Source of the DNA: Acephala macrosclerotiorum
Lineage: Eukaryota; Ascomycota; Leotiomycetes; Helotiales; Mollisiaceae
Assembly: GCA_014904845.1 (NCBI GenBank)
Contig: MU119488.1
Span: 1-64,000 of the forward strand
Length of the DNA stretch: 64,000 bases
Reading direction: 5' to 3'
Shown: positions 11,534-22,918 of the stretch, piece after piece
Position numbering within the stretch: the first letter of the stretch is position 1
Layout of the letters: each line of letters opens with the position of its first letter
The notes under the pieces: model-generated
Seen by the model: only the letters and a program-made list of their open reading frames with translations
Databases searched by the model: none
Told to the model about the DNA's origin: nothing
Position numbers and translations under genes: made by a program

Positions 11534-12528
11534 TCATGCGCGCTGAGGCGGAGGCACCCGCAACTTGGTTTCCCACTCATCATTTGCTGAATCTCCTTTA
11601 CCAATACCAACTCTCTCGCAGGTCTCACCAGTATACTCCTCAAACATCTCGTCCAGACTATCCACTGGGCGCTGCACCTTCGAAAAGGGTGATAGTGTTG
11701 TTGATAGCTTTGTAGTATATGTCACATATAGTCGTGCTGCAGAGGCGCCGCCGAACTCGAGCACAACAACTTCTGGATCGCTCATCAGACCAGATGATCC
11801 ACCTCCTGCTCTCACAGTCTTGCCATTGGCGCCGGAGTGGAATGGGTTGGCAAAACCATCAAAGGTCAGATTGTCGGATCCGGACACGTTAGTGAAGTAT
11901 CTTAAGTTGAAAGTGTCTCCGACAAGGTCCCCAACCAAGGCGGGGTATTGGGGACAAGTGAAGGGGAGGGACTAAGACGCCGTTTGTGAGACTACCTCTG
12001 CTCAGCCCGCACTCTTTCGCTACGGGAGTGCATTGAGTTGAGGCAGAAATGTGACAGCAGCAAAGTCTTGGTTCAGCAGAGCGCCATTTCCAGGTATACC
12101 TGTACCTTCAATCAAGCTAAGGCCAAGGTAGTATTGATGCGGTGTGAGAAGCTATTCTATTTTGTTCCGTTGGATGTGTTGCATGATGTTGGAGGTAGGT
12201 GGATATGCCGCGAGAACGACAGTAAGTGCCGCGAGAGAGGTTGCAATCGTGCTTAACAGAGAAGCGACTTTTCATGAGGTATGTCGCGTTGAAGTTCACG
12301 TACATGATTCCAGCCTCGTCCTGAGTACCATCAGACTGCAGAGCGCCGTTGTCGACAATATTGTGCTGAACTCGATACTTGAATATCGAAACGAAAATAA
12401 CACAGCAGCCAATGACCAAGGGTATTAGCAACACAAGAGCATTTAAAGCGATATTCTTCTACTTTCCACCTATGCATCCCTTTTTCGCGGGGACGCAGTT
12501 GGCGTTTGTCGCTCCGTTGTTTGCCATG
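11534..12528 (-). pseudogene. Fungal integral membrane protein, pseudogene with several stops and frame changes
   Basis: Minus-strand reading from an ATG at about 12526 gives MANNGATNANCVPAKKGCIG, a TAG stop, then a helix 'NIALNALVLLIPLVIGCCVIF'. 'GIMYVNFNATYLM' follows, then after a +1 shift a second helix 'VASLLSTIATSLAALTVVLAAYP', another TAG, 'LLTPHQYYLGLSLIEG', further stops (TAG, TGA, TAG), and finally an open frame of 134 codons (11938-11534) containing 'GGSSGLMSDPEVVVLEFGG'. The layout (short cytosolic head, helix, 'vnfnATyl' loop, second helix, TP.Q..L...L.G) resembles a common fungal multi-helix membrane protein family of unknown function. In-frame stops between well-preserved coding blocks make this a recent pseudogene. 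The stops are TAG or TGA, compatible with C-to-T/G-to-A change, but single-base indels also occur. Confidence 0.65.
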
Positions 12529-13445
12529 GCTAGACCGGATAAATGTGGTTGAGTACTTCAAAATCGCACGAAGGATGCTAATAGAATGAGGTAACTTGTC
12601 TCTAAATATCCCCCACATAGATCAAATGATGTGAACAGGAAAATGGTGATATAATTGTGGTCTGATGAGCTCGAGCTCAAAATCGTGCCTATGTCAGCTG
12701 GGAGGAATATCAATACTAGAATTTAGATCACAATGCCTGAAATCGGCTTCTGAACCTCCCTCTTGCTATCATATTTAGCTGACATGGACCAAATGGAAAA
12801 TTTAGTCTGTTGGTGAGATGTCCCAGACCCAAGTGAGTGTTTCAACTGATGCTTCCGAGACATCGCGTGACGCGAGGCCAATTGAAAGCGACCCGAAAAG
12901 CCAACACAACACCGAACAACGTACTGAGCGAGCATAGTTTCATACCTATAGTGGCACGCCTAATAAATAAATATTCTAGAAGTCGCTTTTGACAACTTTG
13001 TGCTAGCCACCGGCTTACAAAAACGTGCAGCACCGAGTGCCACAACTCAACGTCGACGAATCCCGACATGAACTGACAAACTTTTATGTAGATTTTATTG
13101 TACTGTAGTACACTTAGCCTTACCTTCGGTGAGTAAGTGAACTATATTCGGTATCCAAGCCATCACGACTCCGATTCTTACGGGTTCTCTGGGTAAGAAG
13201 ATCAAAAACAGCTTCATTTTCATCATCAACTCATACTCGTCGTAACTCTCCAATCGCACCAGAAAAACAAATCGGTGACCCAGATCCACAAAGATCACGT
13301 AGAACACCAATAGGAATCCAGTGGTTGATGTTGTTGAGGCTGGCGTGGCGTGGGTCATTCGACGGGACTTCGAAGTCTTGTCAGAGTTTCGTGGTGTGTA
13401 TGATATATCGCGAGGTCAAACGGACGTCTGGAAAGCAGAAATATC
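12529..13445. other. Intergenic, no supported gene
   Basis: Short minus-strand frames (13069-12842, 13358-13095) have hydrophobic stretches but no motif or clear exon chain. The right end is the 3' flank of the bZIP gene. Confidence 0.4.
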
Positions 13446-15073
13446 TTATATCGAGACCAGGTAAGAATCCATGGTCCCCAAAACTTCCTGGAAACTCCAA
13501 CCACTCATACCAAACCTATATTCTTGAGGCACAGCCTCTCCCCTCTGCAACGAAACAAAGCTTTCCAACGGCTTCTCATCCCTCTTCGCCCTCCACCGGT
13601 TGCTAGAAATGATCAGCTCCTCACAACCCTCCAACATCCAAGCCCACTTCTTCAGAAAGCCAGGTGTGACTTCCCAGCTGTCAACATCCCATGGCTCACC
13701 CCAAACGATGAATCCCCTCCTCCTTGCCGTAACATCATCGTCCCAGTTTTCCCAATGACTCTCACTCTCAAAAGCTCCCCAGGCTGGGTTCGGAAGCGGA
13801 AGCGGATTTGGTGAACGTTCGCTTGGGTATGGCGCTGACGGTTGCATATTCTTGAAGAACAATTCACCAAAAAGATCATTGCAGAGATCGCGGTGGTTGA
13901 AGTCTTGTTGCCGGCGGATGAGATTACTATAGATAGATCAGTATGGGGTCTGAAGTATGATTTGGGAGTCGAGGAGCTGAGGAGCCGAGCTCGCATTACT
14001 CGCGAGGAGCTCGGCTCTGGATATCTCCTCAATCAAAAGGCAGAATTTCACGTACTCGCGGACCCGAGGAAACGGAAACATGTTTAGCCATGATGAGTGC
14101 GCGATGCTCATCTGATTCGTTGTCGGGTAGAGGCTTGGGGGGAGTGTTTGTCCCGGCTTGGCACGAACAAGAGTAAGGCCTTCGCAGAGATTCTGATGTG
14201 AAGGAAGAACGATGCCCGAGCCCGCTCGAACAAGAGAGGTTGTGTTGTTGAGCATAAGCTTATTGGAGATGAGGGCCCGGAAGACGTTGAAGTGGATGAG
14301 GTGAAGGAGGTGATCAGATGAGAGCGGGAAGAAAGTTTGCTTGAGCACCGCATCGTCAAGCGAAACAAGCGCCTCTGCAGCGGTAGTCGCTACACCAAAG
14401 ACGGATTGACCAAGTGGCAAAGATTCGCAGGCGAACTGGCTTGTGAATGGCTTTTGCCTGAAAAGAGCGAATGGCTTCTCTTCTTTAATTTTCAGGAGTG
14501 CTCCACCAAAGGTGGCAAGATTGGAGTTTGAGGGTTCTATTTCTGAAACTGGGCTAATCTGGCAGCTTTTAGCTGGTGTATATACCGATAAGATGTTCCG
14601 CTAAGGGTGGATGCTGCCGTATCATCGAGATCGAGGGCAAGCAGAGCCAGGGCTTCTGGGGGGACAAAGTCCTGAGGTACCAGGGCATCCGGAGTGGCTT
14701 GAGATTGTTCAGAATCAGATGAGCCCTGGTCCACCAGTTGGGGGATAAAGGGTTCCAATGAAGCTATCAGAACTTCGGGAACGCCTGTGCCTGAAAACGG
14801 TGGACTCTCGTCCTGCTTGTCATGCGTGGTCGTCGCCGCAGGGGACATTCCCGTGATGCGAAACCGCTCCACACGAAATGGTCGTTGTTTGCCGGCTGGT
14901 GGCTCTTTCGGAGCATTTCTCATACGATATGCTCGCTGGTTCAATCTATTCTGCCTCTTCTTCCTCTCCTGCTTCTCCTTGAGTTCTGTCCAATCATCGT
15001 CTTTCTTCCAGATATTGGACAACACTGGCTTGTCAAATCGAAGTACTGATTGACTCATGGTCGTAAAGCTCAA
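13446..15073 (-). CDS. bZIP transcription factor with DUF3425 domain
   Basis: The first exon carries the basic region KEKQERKKRQNRLNQRAYRMR (about residues 33-53) with the invariant N....QR pattern. There is no clear leucine zipper, as usual in the DUF3425 class. The downstream DUF3425 core reads 'PLSSDHLLHLIHFNVFRALISNKLML', 'MSIAHSSWLNMFPFPRVRD', 'NLIRRQQDFNHRDLCNDLFGELF', 'GFIVWGEPWDVDSWEVTPGFLKKW' and 'LIISSNRWRAKR'. The intron 14055-13927 is clear: it restores FPRVRD-NLIRR. The exon 1/2 join is less certain; a GTACCT...TTAG intron at 14680-14601 keeps phase and gives about 472 residues, but a frameshift near 14590 is an alternative. The start could also be the second Met at 15058. It is a nuclear DNA-binding regulator by family, divergent from the dehydrogenase to its right. 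Confidence 0.8.
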
Positions 15074-15535
15074 TTTATGACGCTGATATTATTTCCTTGA
15101 TGGGGGGAAGGAAAGAATCAGAGAGGTACTTTGACGATGGGAATGGGGGCTGTCGAAGACAAAGTGGCTTACGGCGTAGAAAAGGTAAGCTTCGCTTGCC
15201 TGTTTAGGGATAGTCCATGCATTAAGACGTGCACAATTAATCCGGTTGGCTGGTCGTTTTCTCCACTATCAACTCTCGATCCTCAAGTCCAGTAGAGAAC
15301 ATAAACCAGAGAGAGTGCATATCGTCGGACAGAAGACATCCCGAGTCTAGTCGCAGTACTAGATGTTCATGGCATCTTCTGTCAGCCAGTTTCCAACAGA
15401 AGCTAGTCCGCATGATAGTGGACCTCGAGAGATATATTGGGAGGAATCCCCGAGTCCTGGAACAGCATATCATGTCATTCAGACCGAGGAATCTCAATAT
15501 ATCCGGAGAGAAAGTCGTCCCGCTTGAAGCTGTTC
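15074..15535. promoter_or_regulatory. Divergent intergenic region between bZIP factor and SDR gene
   Basis: About 460 bp separates the two divergent start sites. It contains no convincing ORF, and no binding site was assigned. The arrangement of a regulator next to an oxidoreductase suggests shared control, which is inference only. Confidence 0.4.
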
Positions 15536-16630
15536 ATGATTCATGTTGAGGATGGTGTCTTCACAATCCAAGATCTCATTGTTCCATGGATGGCTGGAGC
15601 ATCTACGTAAGTATAATTGCATGCCGATGTTGCGAATTGCCCATCACGGATCCTCTCACTGCCATCGTCGAATCTGAAGAGCGATATCTTCTCTTCCATC
15701 TCTCCAAGGCAAAGTCTGCATTGTGACTGGAGGGAACACTGGAACCGGGTATGCAATATGCCTCAACCTGGCATCCAAATGTGCTCGTATCTACGTGGGC
15801 GCTCGCTCCTCGACGAAAGCATCCCAAGCTATCGCTCAGATCAAGCAACCACACCCAAGCGCGGATCTACATATACTCATCATGGACAACACATCTCTGA
15901 GCAGCATCGTTGAGGCAGCTAAGCTTTTCATCTCCAAGGAAGCCAGACTGCACGGGTTGATCCTCGATGCTGGTATCATGGCAGTACCGTATGAGGTGAC
16001 TGCAGATGGGTTCGAAATCCAAATGCAGGTCAACTACCTCGCCCACTGGCTTCTCGCGTATCGTCTCCTTCCGGTCCTGCAGTCGACTGCTCGAAAAGAA
16101 GGGCCAAGTTCTGTTCGGATCGTCTGCGTTTCTAGCCACGGCCATAAAGAGAAGCCATTCGGAATCACGAAAATGCTCTACTGTGACTCGGAGATTGAGA
16201 AGTTCGGGAACTTTGGTCGTTATGGCTTGAGTAAACTTGGCAACGTCCTCTATGCCAGGACTCTCAATGCGCAGTATGGTCCAGGAAGTGCTGAGTCCAA
16301 GCAAGGAAAAGGGGACATTTGGTCGGCATCGCTACACCCAAGTTTCATCGCCACACAGCTGAATGAGAAGAATCGCGACAATGCAAGTTGGATATTGGAA
16401 TGGATCCATCCTGGTTGAACATGTTTGGTGTTATGAGGCCATGGGACGAAGGTTGTGTGGCTAGTCTCTTTGTTAGTGCAAGTCTGGAATTCACTGCAGA
16501 CTTAAGTGGGCTGTACTTCGATGAGTATGCGAAAGTGGCAAAGGCTAATGCAGTAGCAGACGGCGGAGGCGAGCGGGTGAAATTGGAGGACTGGACGGGA
16601 GAGGTGGTGAAGAAAGGTGGGTGGATCTGA
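15536..16630 (+). pseudogene. Short-chain dehydrogenase/reductase (classical SDR, retinol-dehydrogenase-like), frameshifted near C-terminus
   Basis: A plausible first exon (15536-15606) splices over a 73-bp intron to 15680 and gives 'SSLPSLQGKVCIVTGGNTGTG', the Rossmann TGxxxGxG motif. Next come LILDAGIM (usual LNAG, with Asp replacing Asn), VCVSSHG (catalytic Ser), YGLSK (catalytic Tyr and Lys) and LHPSFIATQL. The frame stops at 16418 after 'WIHPG', but the neighbouring frame continues the family: MDPSWLNMFGVMRPWDEGCV, ASLFVSASLEFTADLSGLYF, ending in GGWI at 16630. No intron fits; a one-base loss in the G/A run near 16391-16400 explains it. So it is either a young pseudogene or an assembly error. 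The reaction class would be NAD(P)-dependent alcohol/ketone oxidoreduction; the substrate is unknown. Confidence 0.7.
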
Positions 16631-17540
16631 GAGAGAAGGAGCTGCCTTGTGACCTTGAAAGCTACTGTGATTCTTCGCCCGTGTAAGTAGAACTGGCAAC
16701 AACTGAACATAGAACTCAAAAGTATAGCTAGACATAAAAAGCTCTCCCTCACCGATGATGCCTGAGGATGTTGACCACTTGTATCGTGCACCGAAACAGA
16801 CTTGCTTGTGACTTCAAGATACACGTACACCTCGTTGCCAACCTGCGCATTCGAGTCTGACACGTTGAGGATGTTGTCCTTGTGATGGACACCTTGATGG
16901 GTATGCGGGTCTTTTCTCAGGTGGTGATACCTGGAGAGGCTGAGTCTCCTATAGTAAGTAAAGACTGGACTAATTCGGAACAGGGCTCTTCATGGAGTAC
17001 TTAATAAATAATGATTTTGGCGGTGTTGTGAAAGCAGAATGTTGATGTTGTTCCAGATCCCCGAGTCACGGATGAGGCGTGGGTGTGAGAGTGAGGCTGG
17101 CCATGATGAGTAAGCGGCGCTCGAAAAGCAAAGCCAATCAAACACGCCATAATGGCTTTTCTAACCCAATCCCTGCAAGTGTGGGCATTCATTCAATGGG
17201 CGAAATCTTTGACTCGCGAGGCAAGAGTGAGGCTGGATTTGAGAACCCTGATGTCTACCACTACTTCCCAAAGCGACCGACATTCACACGCCCATTGAGC
17301 ATGACGAAGGAACTCACATTCTCGCCTCGACTTCCCTCTTCCTCCCTACACATACAACAACCCTGCTGCTCAACTAATTACATTGATATTCACGACATTA
17401 CAAAGGGCGTTGTGCGAACGAGAGGCCGTATGCAGCTGCGACGAGACTAACGTACGAACATTCCCGCCCGACCTCCAGAACCTCGAGAATACTGGCGCTT
17501 TACGCGGCAGACCTAAGAAACATTCTATAAATCCGCAATC
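16631..17540. other. Intergenic
   Basis: No supported gene. The plus frames 17079-17450 and 17383-17592 lack motifs and the second overlaps the first exon of the zinc transporter. The right end is the promoter and 5' leader of that gene. Confidence 0.45.
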
Positions 17541-19102
17541 ATGGAGCAGCAGATTGGCAATGACACTCGAGGCTGGATTATGTGTGTCGTGAGCGGCATA
17601 GGTGAGTGACCCTGCCCGACAGTTGGAGCTTGGACGCTGATGTCTGCAGCTTGTGTCCTGGGAGCCAGCATTATATGCATCGATGTATTAGTACGCTGTA
17701 TACCAAGCAAGAAGAGTTTTAGAATTCAGGATAGCAATGCATTTCTTGCTGCTTCCATGAGCTTGAGTTTTGGGGTCATGGTAAGCACCCGCCATAATCT
17801 TTGCATTCCATGCTAATTGCAGCCCAGCTTTTCTCCGCCTTATATAGTATGCTACCTTCCTCGAAGAAATACCTCATATTGAGCGGATTTTCTCCTTCAG
17901 CCGCGGCTTGGACACTTTTAGCAGGGTTTCTGGGAGGCTTTGTTGGAATCCAGGTCGTCTCGAGATTTCTACACCATTACATGCCCTCACATGCGGTGGA
18001 GTGCGACCATACCCATACCCATGAAGAGAGTCAAGAGGATCATGAACATGGCCATGGACATTCACATGCAGACCATGGGGGCATGAATGGAAAGGCACAC
18101 GAGTCTACACCTTTAATTGCAGAGAATGGATCAACCTCAAAGCTCTCGCCACATCAACACCAGCACCGACATTTTGGGGGAGATGGTGCAGGGCATAGTC
18201 GAGTGGAAAGAAAGGACAAAAAGAGCAAGAAGTCTGCCAATACTACCGAAGAGCCTTCAATACGGAGGCCATCCATGGTCCAAGTGGGAGCTAGAGTGAT
18301 GTCTTTCGTGAAAGACACCAAACCAAATTGCGATTCGAATGGCCCATGTTTTGGCTACACCGATCCTTGCGGCCAAGAATGTTTTAAGTACGGCACAGTT
18401 AACTCGAGGCGACCTACTCTTCCTTCTCGTATAGCCTCTTCGGCCTCTGTAGCTCAACTTCCCGAAATAGACGTCTTGCCAGCTACCAACGGCTTGAAAA
18501 ATGTTGGCGGCGATAGCAGAGTATCGACGTTCCGTAAGCACGCACACTTGCATGAACCAGACGACGACGCATGCGAATCAGAGGAGGAGGAAGACCTCGA
18601 AGCACAACACCATCATCATGTGCCAGAAAATGAGTTTTTGAGCATAGGCCTCCAGACCTCAATCGCTATCGCTCTTCACAAACTGCCTGAGGGATTCATA
18701 ACATACGCCACAAATCACGCAAATCCATCCCTAGGATTCTCTGTCTTTATGGCCCTCTTCGTCCACAACATCACCGAAGGTTTTGCTCTGGCGCTTCCCC
18801 TTTTCTTGGCCCTGCATTCTCGCTTACGCGCTATGTTTTGGGCTTCGCTTCTCGGTGGAGTCTCGCAACCATTAGGAGCTGGTATCGCAGCTGCGTGGTT
18901 CAAGATTGCTGGTCGTGAAGGACATGCACCTGGTCATGCTGTCTATGGCGTTATGTTCGCTATCACCGCTGGCATTATGACCAGTGTCGCTCTACAACTC
19001 TTCGTTGAGGGTTTGAGCTTAAATCATAATCGCAACCTGTGTATCGCCTTTGGATTTATTGGGATGGGAATTATGGGCGTGAGCAATGCGCTCACCTCTT
19101 AA
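17541..19102 (+). CDS. ZIP-family zinc transporter, Zrt3-like (vacuolar)
   Basis: Exons 17541-17601, 17650-17780 and 17828-19102 (introns 48 and 47 bp) give 488 residues. The first helix (WIMCVVSGIACVLGASII) and the early 'MLPSSKKYL' region resemble yeast Zrt3, which exports stored zinc from the vacuole. A His-rich loop (CDHTHTHEESQEDHEHGHGH, about residues 123-142) and a second HQHQHRH cluster are likely metal-binding. A fungal Cys-rich segment (NCDSNGPCFGYTDPCGQEC, about 231-249) follows, then an acidic/His stretch. The ZIP core carries HKLPEG (about 348-353) and HNITEG (about 377-382), the helix IV and V metal ligands, and later helices with LFVEGLS. The assigned membrane is vacuolar by family; the N-terminal exons were chosen because they supply the first helices missing from the long ORF. 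Confidence 0.88.
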
Positions 19103-19526
19103 TACAGGTGTGAAATTTGGATAAGGGAAGGCTGGCATTGGTTTGAGTAGGCTTGATTATGAATGATGAGACATGAGTAAGATTACATTGGGAGGCGTTT
19201 AGACAGGCGGTTGGGACTGGATATACCTGGGTCTGGCGTGCGTTTTAGCGGTATAGCATCATTAGATTGGGAGGCTGCGGGTTGAATTCATCCCCTTTCA
19301 GGGTTGAAGTAACCTTGATTTGGAACAGACATCACTTAATCGTTCGCCATTCCAGATGCTTGGGAGAGCGATCGGGACTTCCATTCTCGAGAACAAGTAT
19401 CCTGCTTTGCCATACTCAAGGCCGTAGTGCCGCAATTCTACACATGCAACCACCGCTGAATTGTCTCAGCAATCACTACTGAATTGTCTCATTCTTGCCT
19501 CCGCATCCCCACGAACACCCTCCCCC
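19103..19526. other. Intergenic between convergent genes
   Basis: About 420 bp with no ORF of note. It contains the 3' ends of the zinc transporter and of the next, minus-strand gene. Confidence 0.5.
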
Positions 19527-20186
19527 TCAAATTCTTCGTTGCTGCGTTGGTCTCTCTTCCTCCTTGGACTCCTCATCATCAATCTCCTCCCTGCGCCTCT
19601 TCCCACCCCTCCCTTTCCCCACCTTCTCCGAGCTCTCCTCAAACTCCCTCTCCCCAATAACCCTCGGAACCATCTCCCCAAAAGCGTAAGTGCCCGCAGC
19701 CTGAGAGCAATTCCACGCATATCCTGCCACCGCCAACCTATCACAAGCACTCAAACAGACAACCTCAAAAGTCCTAAATTTCTCCCCAGACACCGAGATC
19801 CCGTACTGCTCCATTTTCTGAGCGTGGGAGAGCCAGGCGGCGCGGCAGGACATCTTTAGCTCGAAGAAATCTTGTTCTTTGCCAGGGCGGATTTCGACGT
19901 ATTGGGAGGAGACACGGGGGTGTCGGAATGCCATTGCGATGAGAGGGGAAGAGATAGTGGTGCCGAGCTTGTCTGACCAGAGGTCGGAGGCTTTGGCGAA
20001 GAAGTCGGTGATGGTGGGAATGCGTGAGAGGCGGAGGTTTCTTCTGCCTGGGAGTCTGGTTCTGAGGAGGATGTTGGAGGAGCCACGGTATTGGTTAATG
20101 ATTGGTGCCCGGGGTCGAGACTCGTTTGCAGTGTATGGTGGTGGTGGTGATGGAGATTGTGGGGTAGTGGGTGTTGGGGTTGCCAT
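19527..20186 (-). CDS. Uncharacterised 219-residue fungal protein
   Basis: I do not recognise a named family. The frame extends upstream to 20489, but that part is Ser/His/Cys-rich without domain character. The Met at 20186 begins a coherent protein: a Pro/Thr/Ser-rich head (TPTPTTPQSPSPPPPY), a conserved-looking core of about 130 residues containing 'IPTITDFFAKASDLWSDKLG', 'SSPLIAMAFRHPRVSSQYVE' and 'DFFELKMSCRAAWLSHAQKM', and a strongly charged tail with KRRR and QQRR clusters suggesting nuclear localisation. Single exon. Transcription is convergent with the zinc transporter. Confidence 0.6.
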   Translation of the reverse strand: MATPTPTTPQSPSPPPPYTANESRPRAPIINQYRGSSNILLRTRLPGRRNLRLSRIPTITDFFAKASDLWSDKLGTTISSPLIAMAFRHPRVSSQYVEIRPGKEQDFFELKMSCRAAWLSHAQKMEQYGISVSGEKFRTFEVVCLSACDRLAVAGYAWNCSQAAGTYAFGEMVPRVIGEREFEESSEKVGKGRGGKRRREEIDDEESKEEERPTQQRRI

Positions 20187-21106
20187 TGCGAGTGGCTGGT
20201 TGCTGCTGGTCGGTTGAGATGTGGGAGGTGATGTGTGGTAGTGTGAAGCTGTGAAGTATCGTCCTGCGATACGAAGAATTGCTTGCTGTGATTGAAGAAG
20301 TGCGCTGTGTGTGGTGTGACAGAGATGTAGTTGGAAGTTAGAGTTGGAGCACGATGAGGTACTCTTAGAAGGTGAAGGTCTTCTTTTATATTCGAATTCT
20401 CTGCTCGTGCTCGGGTTCGGAATGCTATGGAGACAATAGGAAGCGCCCAAGCACTTGCCGATTTGCAGACAATAGCAAGCGAGACACAACTGCTATTGTT
20501 AGTTCAATTCACCCCTTTTTGTGAAGTGAGGGCAACACAATGGTAGCGAAGCGAGAGCAATTGACTTCGACAGCAATACTGAGACGAAATCCCAAACCAA
20601 AGTTCGTCCACAGAACACTATACGCAAGGATCAATTTGTATTGTAATTGTACGTCCACTGCTCAGCTTTTGGATTGCTGATGCACGACTCAACGACCAAA
20701 AGCTACTTGACGCTGGGGGGGGGGGGGGGGAAGGCTTCATCCTATTGTTCGTTTCGAGGTTATGGAGTGTAGTAATGGTCAAGTGTGCACTGTGCACCAA
20801 AACATCACGGGCATTAGAATGTTCTAGGCAGCACTCAATGCCAACAATTCGCTATCCAAGCACATGTCACAAAATCCGTCTCATGGTCATCATAGACCAG
20901 CGTCTTCAATCTCCCAGCCTTGCCCGGATTGCTTTAAGCTAGCTAAGCTAGGAAGAGCATCAAAACCAATCAAAGTCTGATAGAACAGGATCGTGGCCTA
21001 GGAAGTACTGGCAAGGCTCAAAGATTGAAAGCGCTGCCATGCACAAGCATCTTCTTGTAAACATCGAGAAGGAGAACATTCGGGCCAATATGCAACGTCT
21101 TGAATA

Positions 21107-21142
<36 letters not shown>

Positions 21143-21726
21143 GAAACCAAAGTCTTGATCACTTGAACAAACACTGGTTGTGAGATCTCACGAAAGAGTA
21201 TTCAGTGCCTTCATATGTGAGCGACGATCACTAGATCAGAAGCCATGCTATGAGATAGCAAAGTGCTTCCCGTTCGGCTGGTTCGTTCATCTTCTCATGG
21301 ACTTAAATGAATCCAACACTGGCATGGAAGTCCATGTCGATAAGGAGGATTTCTGGCATAATTGACAAGAAGCTAAATGACAAACATGAGTAATCCCATC
21401 TATTGAGTACCATCGCTTTTTAAGTTGTTGTTTTATTGGTTTCCAAAGCTTCTTGATTGCTAGTCTCTAACTTTAGACATCGGCGATAGGATCACCCTTG
21501 CTCGTTTCGAGTTTACCAAAGTCCAAAATTATCTCTAATGAGACATGAGTGGAAGTGCTTTTTCATTTTTCGCCTTTCCGTATTCCCGAGTCCTAAATAA
21601 TTGGTGGTATTTACGCTCCCAGTATGCAGTCATTGCTTTCCCGCATCAATTCATCGAACGTCCCCAACCGCACTCCTTGCTCTCCCACGGTATGTTTGAA
21701 TCGGTCTCCCCTTTTCCCGGCTTCTT
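20187..21726. other. Intergenic with homopolymer tracts
   Basis: A run of 16 G at 20715-20730 and about 31 T at 21111-21141 stand out. Short open frames here lack motifs. The left part is the promoter of the unknown gene ending at 19527; the right part is the 3' flank of the lectin gene. Confidence 0.5.
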
Positions 21727-22918
21727 CTAGAATCTATGGCTTCTCTTTTGTGTCCTCCAAGCTGTGTATCCGACGTAGCCTCCACCCAGTACGAGACCGA
21801 ACAGCATAATCTTCATGAAGAACCACGTCCAGCTTCCACCTTCCTTCTTTAGCCCCTTTCCAGCTCCAGTCGAGGCAACCTTGCCACCAGGTCCTGGTTT
21901 CGTCGATGTATCCTGTCGGCCTTTCGTGTCATAGAGGTTTTTGGTCGCAACACTGATAATATCATGGTTGTCGCTCAACTCTCCCGTCTCAGCCGAGAAC
22001 CCAAGATACGCCACACTAGGAATCGTAGGAGGCTCGGTCGTCTCGAAACATAGCTCCCATTTATCCACAGACTTGTATTGTAATTCCAGCTTTAGACTCT
22101 TGTCTTGGAAGTACGTGAGCTTGGCCTTCGTGGGTATGCTTGCCCCGCGAATTCCTCTTGCTGAACATCCCATGAACTCGTTGTCTTTGCCATCATTAGA
22201 CTTATCGTACGTCTTAGTCCCGTCGCCTACCATAGCCATCACGTATGGGAAGACGGTCCCTGGTCTGTTGTTCTTGTAGGTGTCGAAGAAGATTCCTAGG
22301 CCTTCGAAGCGGTCGGTGCTCCCGAAGACTGGGCCTGGTGTTGCGCGCTGCTTGGTTAGCCACATGGCGAAACCATCGCCGTGAAGATTGCCGTTTCCTT
22401 GGATCTTGAACTCGACTTCAATCTGTAGGAGTCGGTGTCAGTCGTCAAGCTTGGTATGGCGCGGAGAGTTCAAACTAACTTCCCAATTCGTAGCTGTCAA
22501 TGGCACGCGAGAGAAGATCCATCCTTCTTGCGAGGGTCGGTCTGAGGTGAGCCTTATGTATCTGCCAGCAATTAGCCCTGAGCACTAGATGTCTGAATTG
22601 AACCCATACTGATCTGCGCGCACTATTGTATTACCTCCAAAGTCGAACCATCGACTTTGCATGTCCGAGTCCAGGTAGGGCTATGTCTCGTATGTGAGCT
22701 TAAGGAATGCAAGGGGCCGCTGCCGATGTAGAACTACGAACCTGGTGCAGGGAATGTGTTCGCAACTATAATATCTGTTAGCGTTACCGTCTAGGAAGTG
22801 TGGGTAGACGCACAGGTATGCTCCTAATCCCATTCTCATCTGTGGTAGTCTGGTCTTGTACTGCAGCGAGAGCACATGCTGCCAGCCCAAGGACCGACAG
22901 CGATGTGGAAAACCACAT
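21727..22918 (-). CDS. L-type lectin cargo receptor (VIP36/ERGIC-53/Emp47 family)
   Basis: Exons 22918-22814, 22680-22610, 22561-22480 and 22422-21727 give about 317 residues. There is a signal peptide (MWFSTSLSVLGLAACALA), then the lectin domain: YLDSDMQSRWFDFGG, YIRLTSDRPSQEGWIFSRVP, NWEIEVEFKIQGNGNLHGDG, FAMWLTKQRATPGPVFGS, DRFEGLGIFFDTYKNNRPGT, YVMAMVGDG, and YLGFSAETGELSDNHDI. A Gly-rich linker, one transmembrane helix (FFMKIMLFGLVLGGGYVGY) and a short basic tail ending KRSHRF close it. Such type I proteins cycle between ER and Golgi and bind high-mannose glycoproteins. The exon 1/2 join (133-bp intron, GTGCGT donor) is the least certain: relatives have a few more residues (IPLR.HSL) between the signal peptide and the lectin domain. 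Confidence 0.85.

Noticed and set aside
20187..20489. 100-codon N-terminal extension of the unknown 219-residue protein
   Set aside because: Composition is Ser/His/Cys-rich and promoter-like; the Met at 20186 begins the coherent part.
20715..20730. G16 run, possible G-quadruplex
   Set aside because: A single homopolymer, prone to slippage and assembly error; nothing around it suggests function.
21111..21141. T31 run as a retroposon tail
   Set aside because: No coding remnant or target duplication flanks it, so a simple homopolymer is enough.
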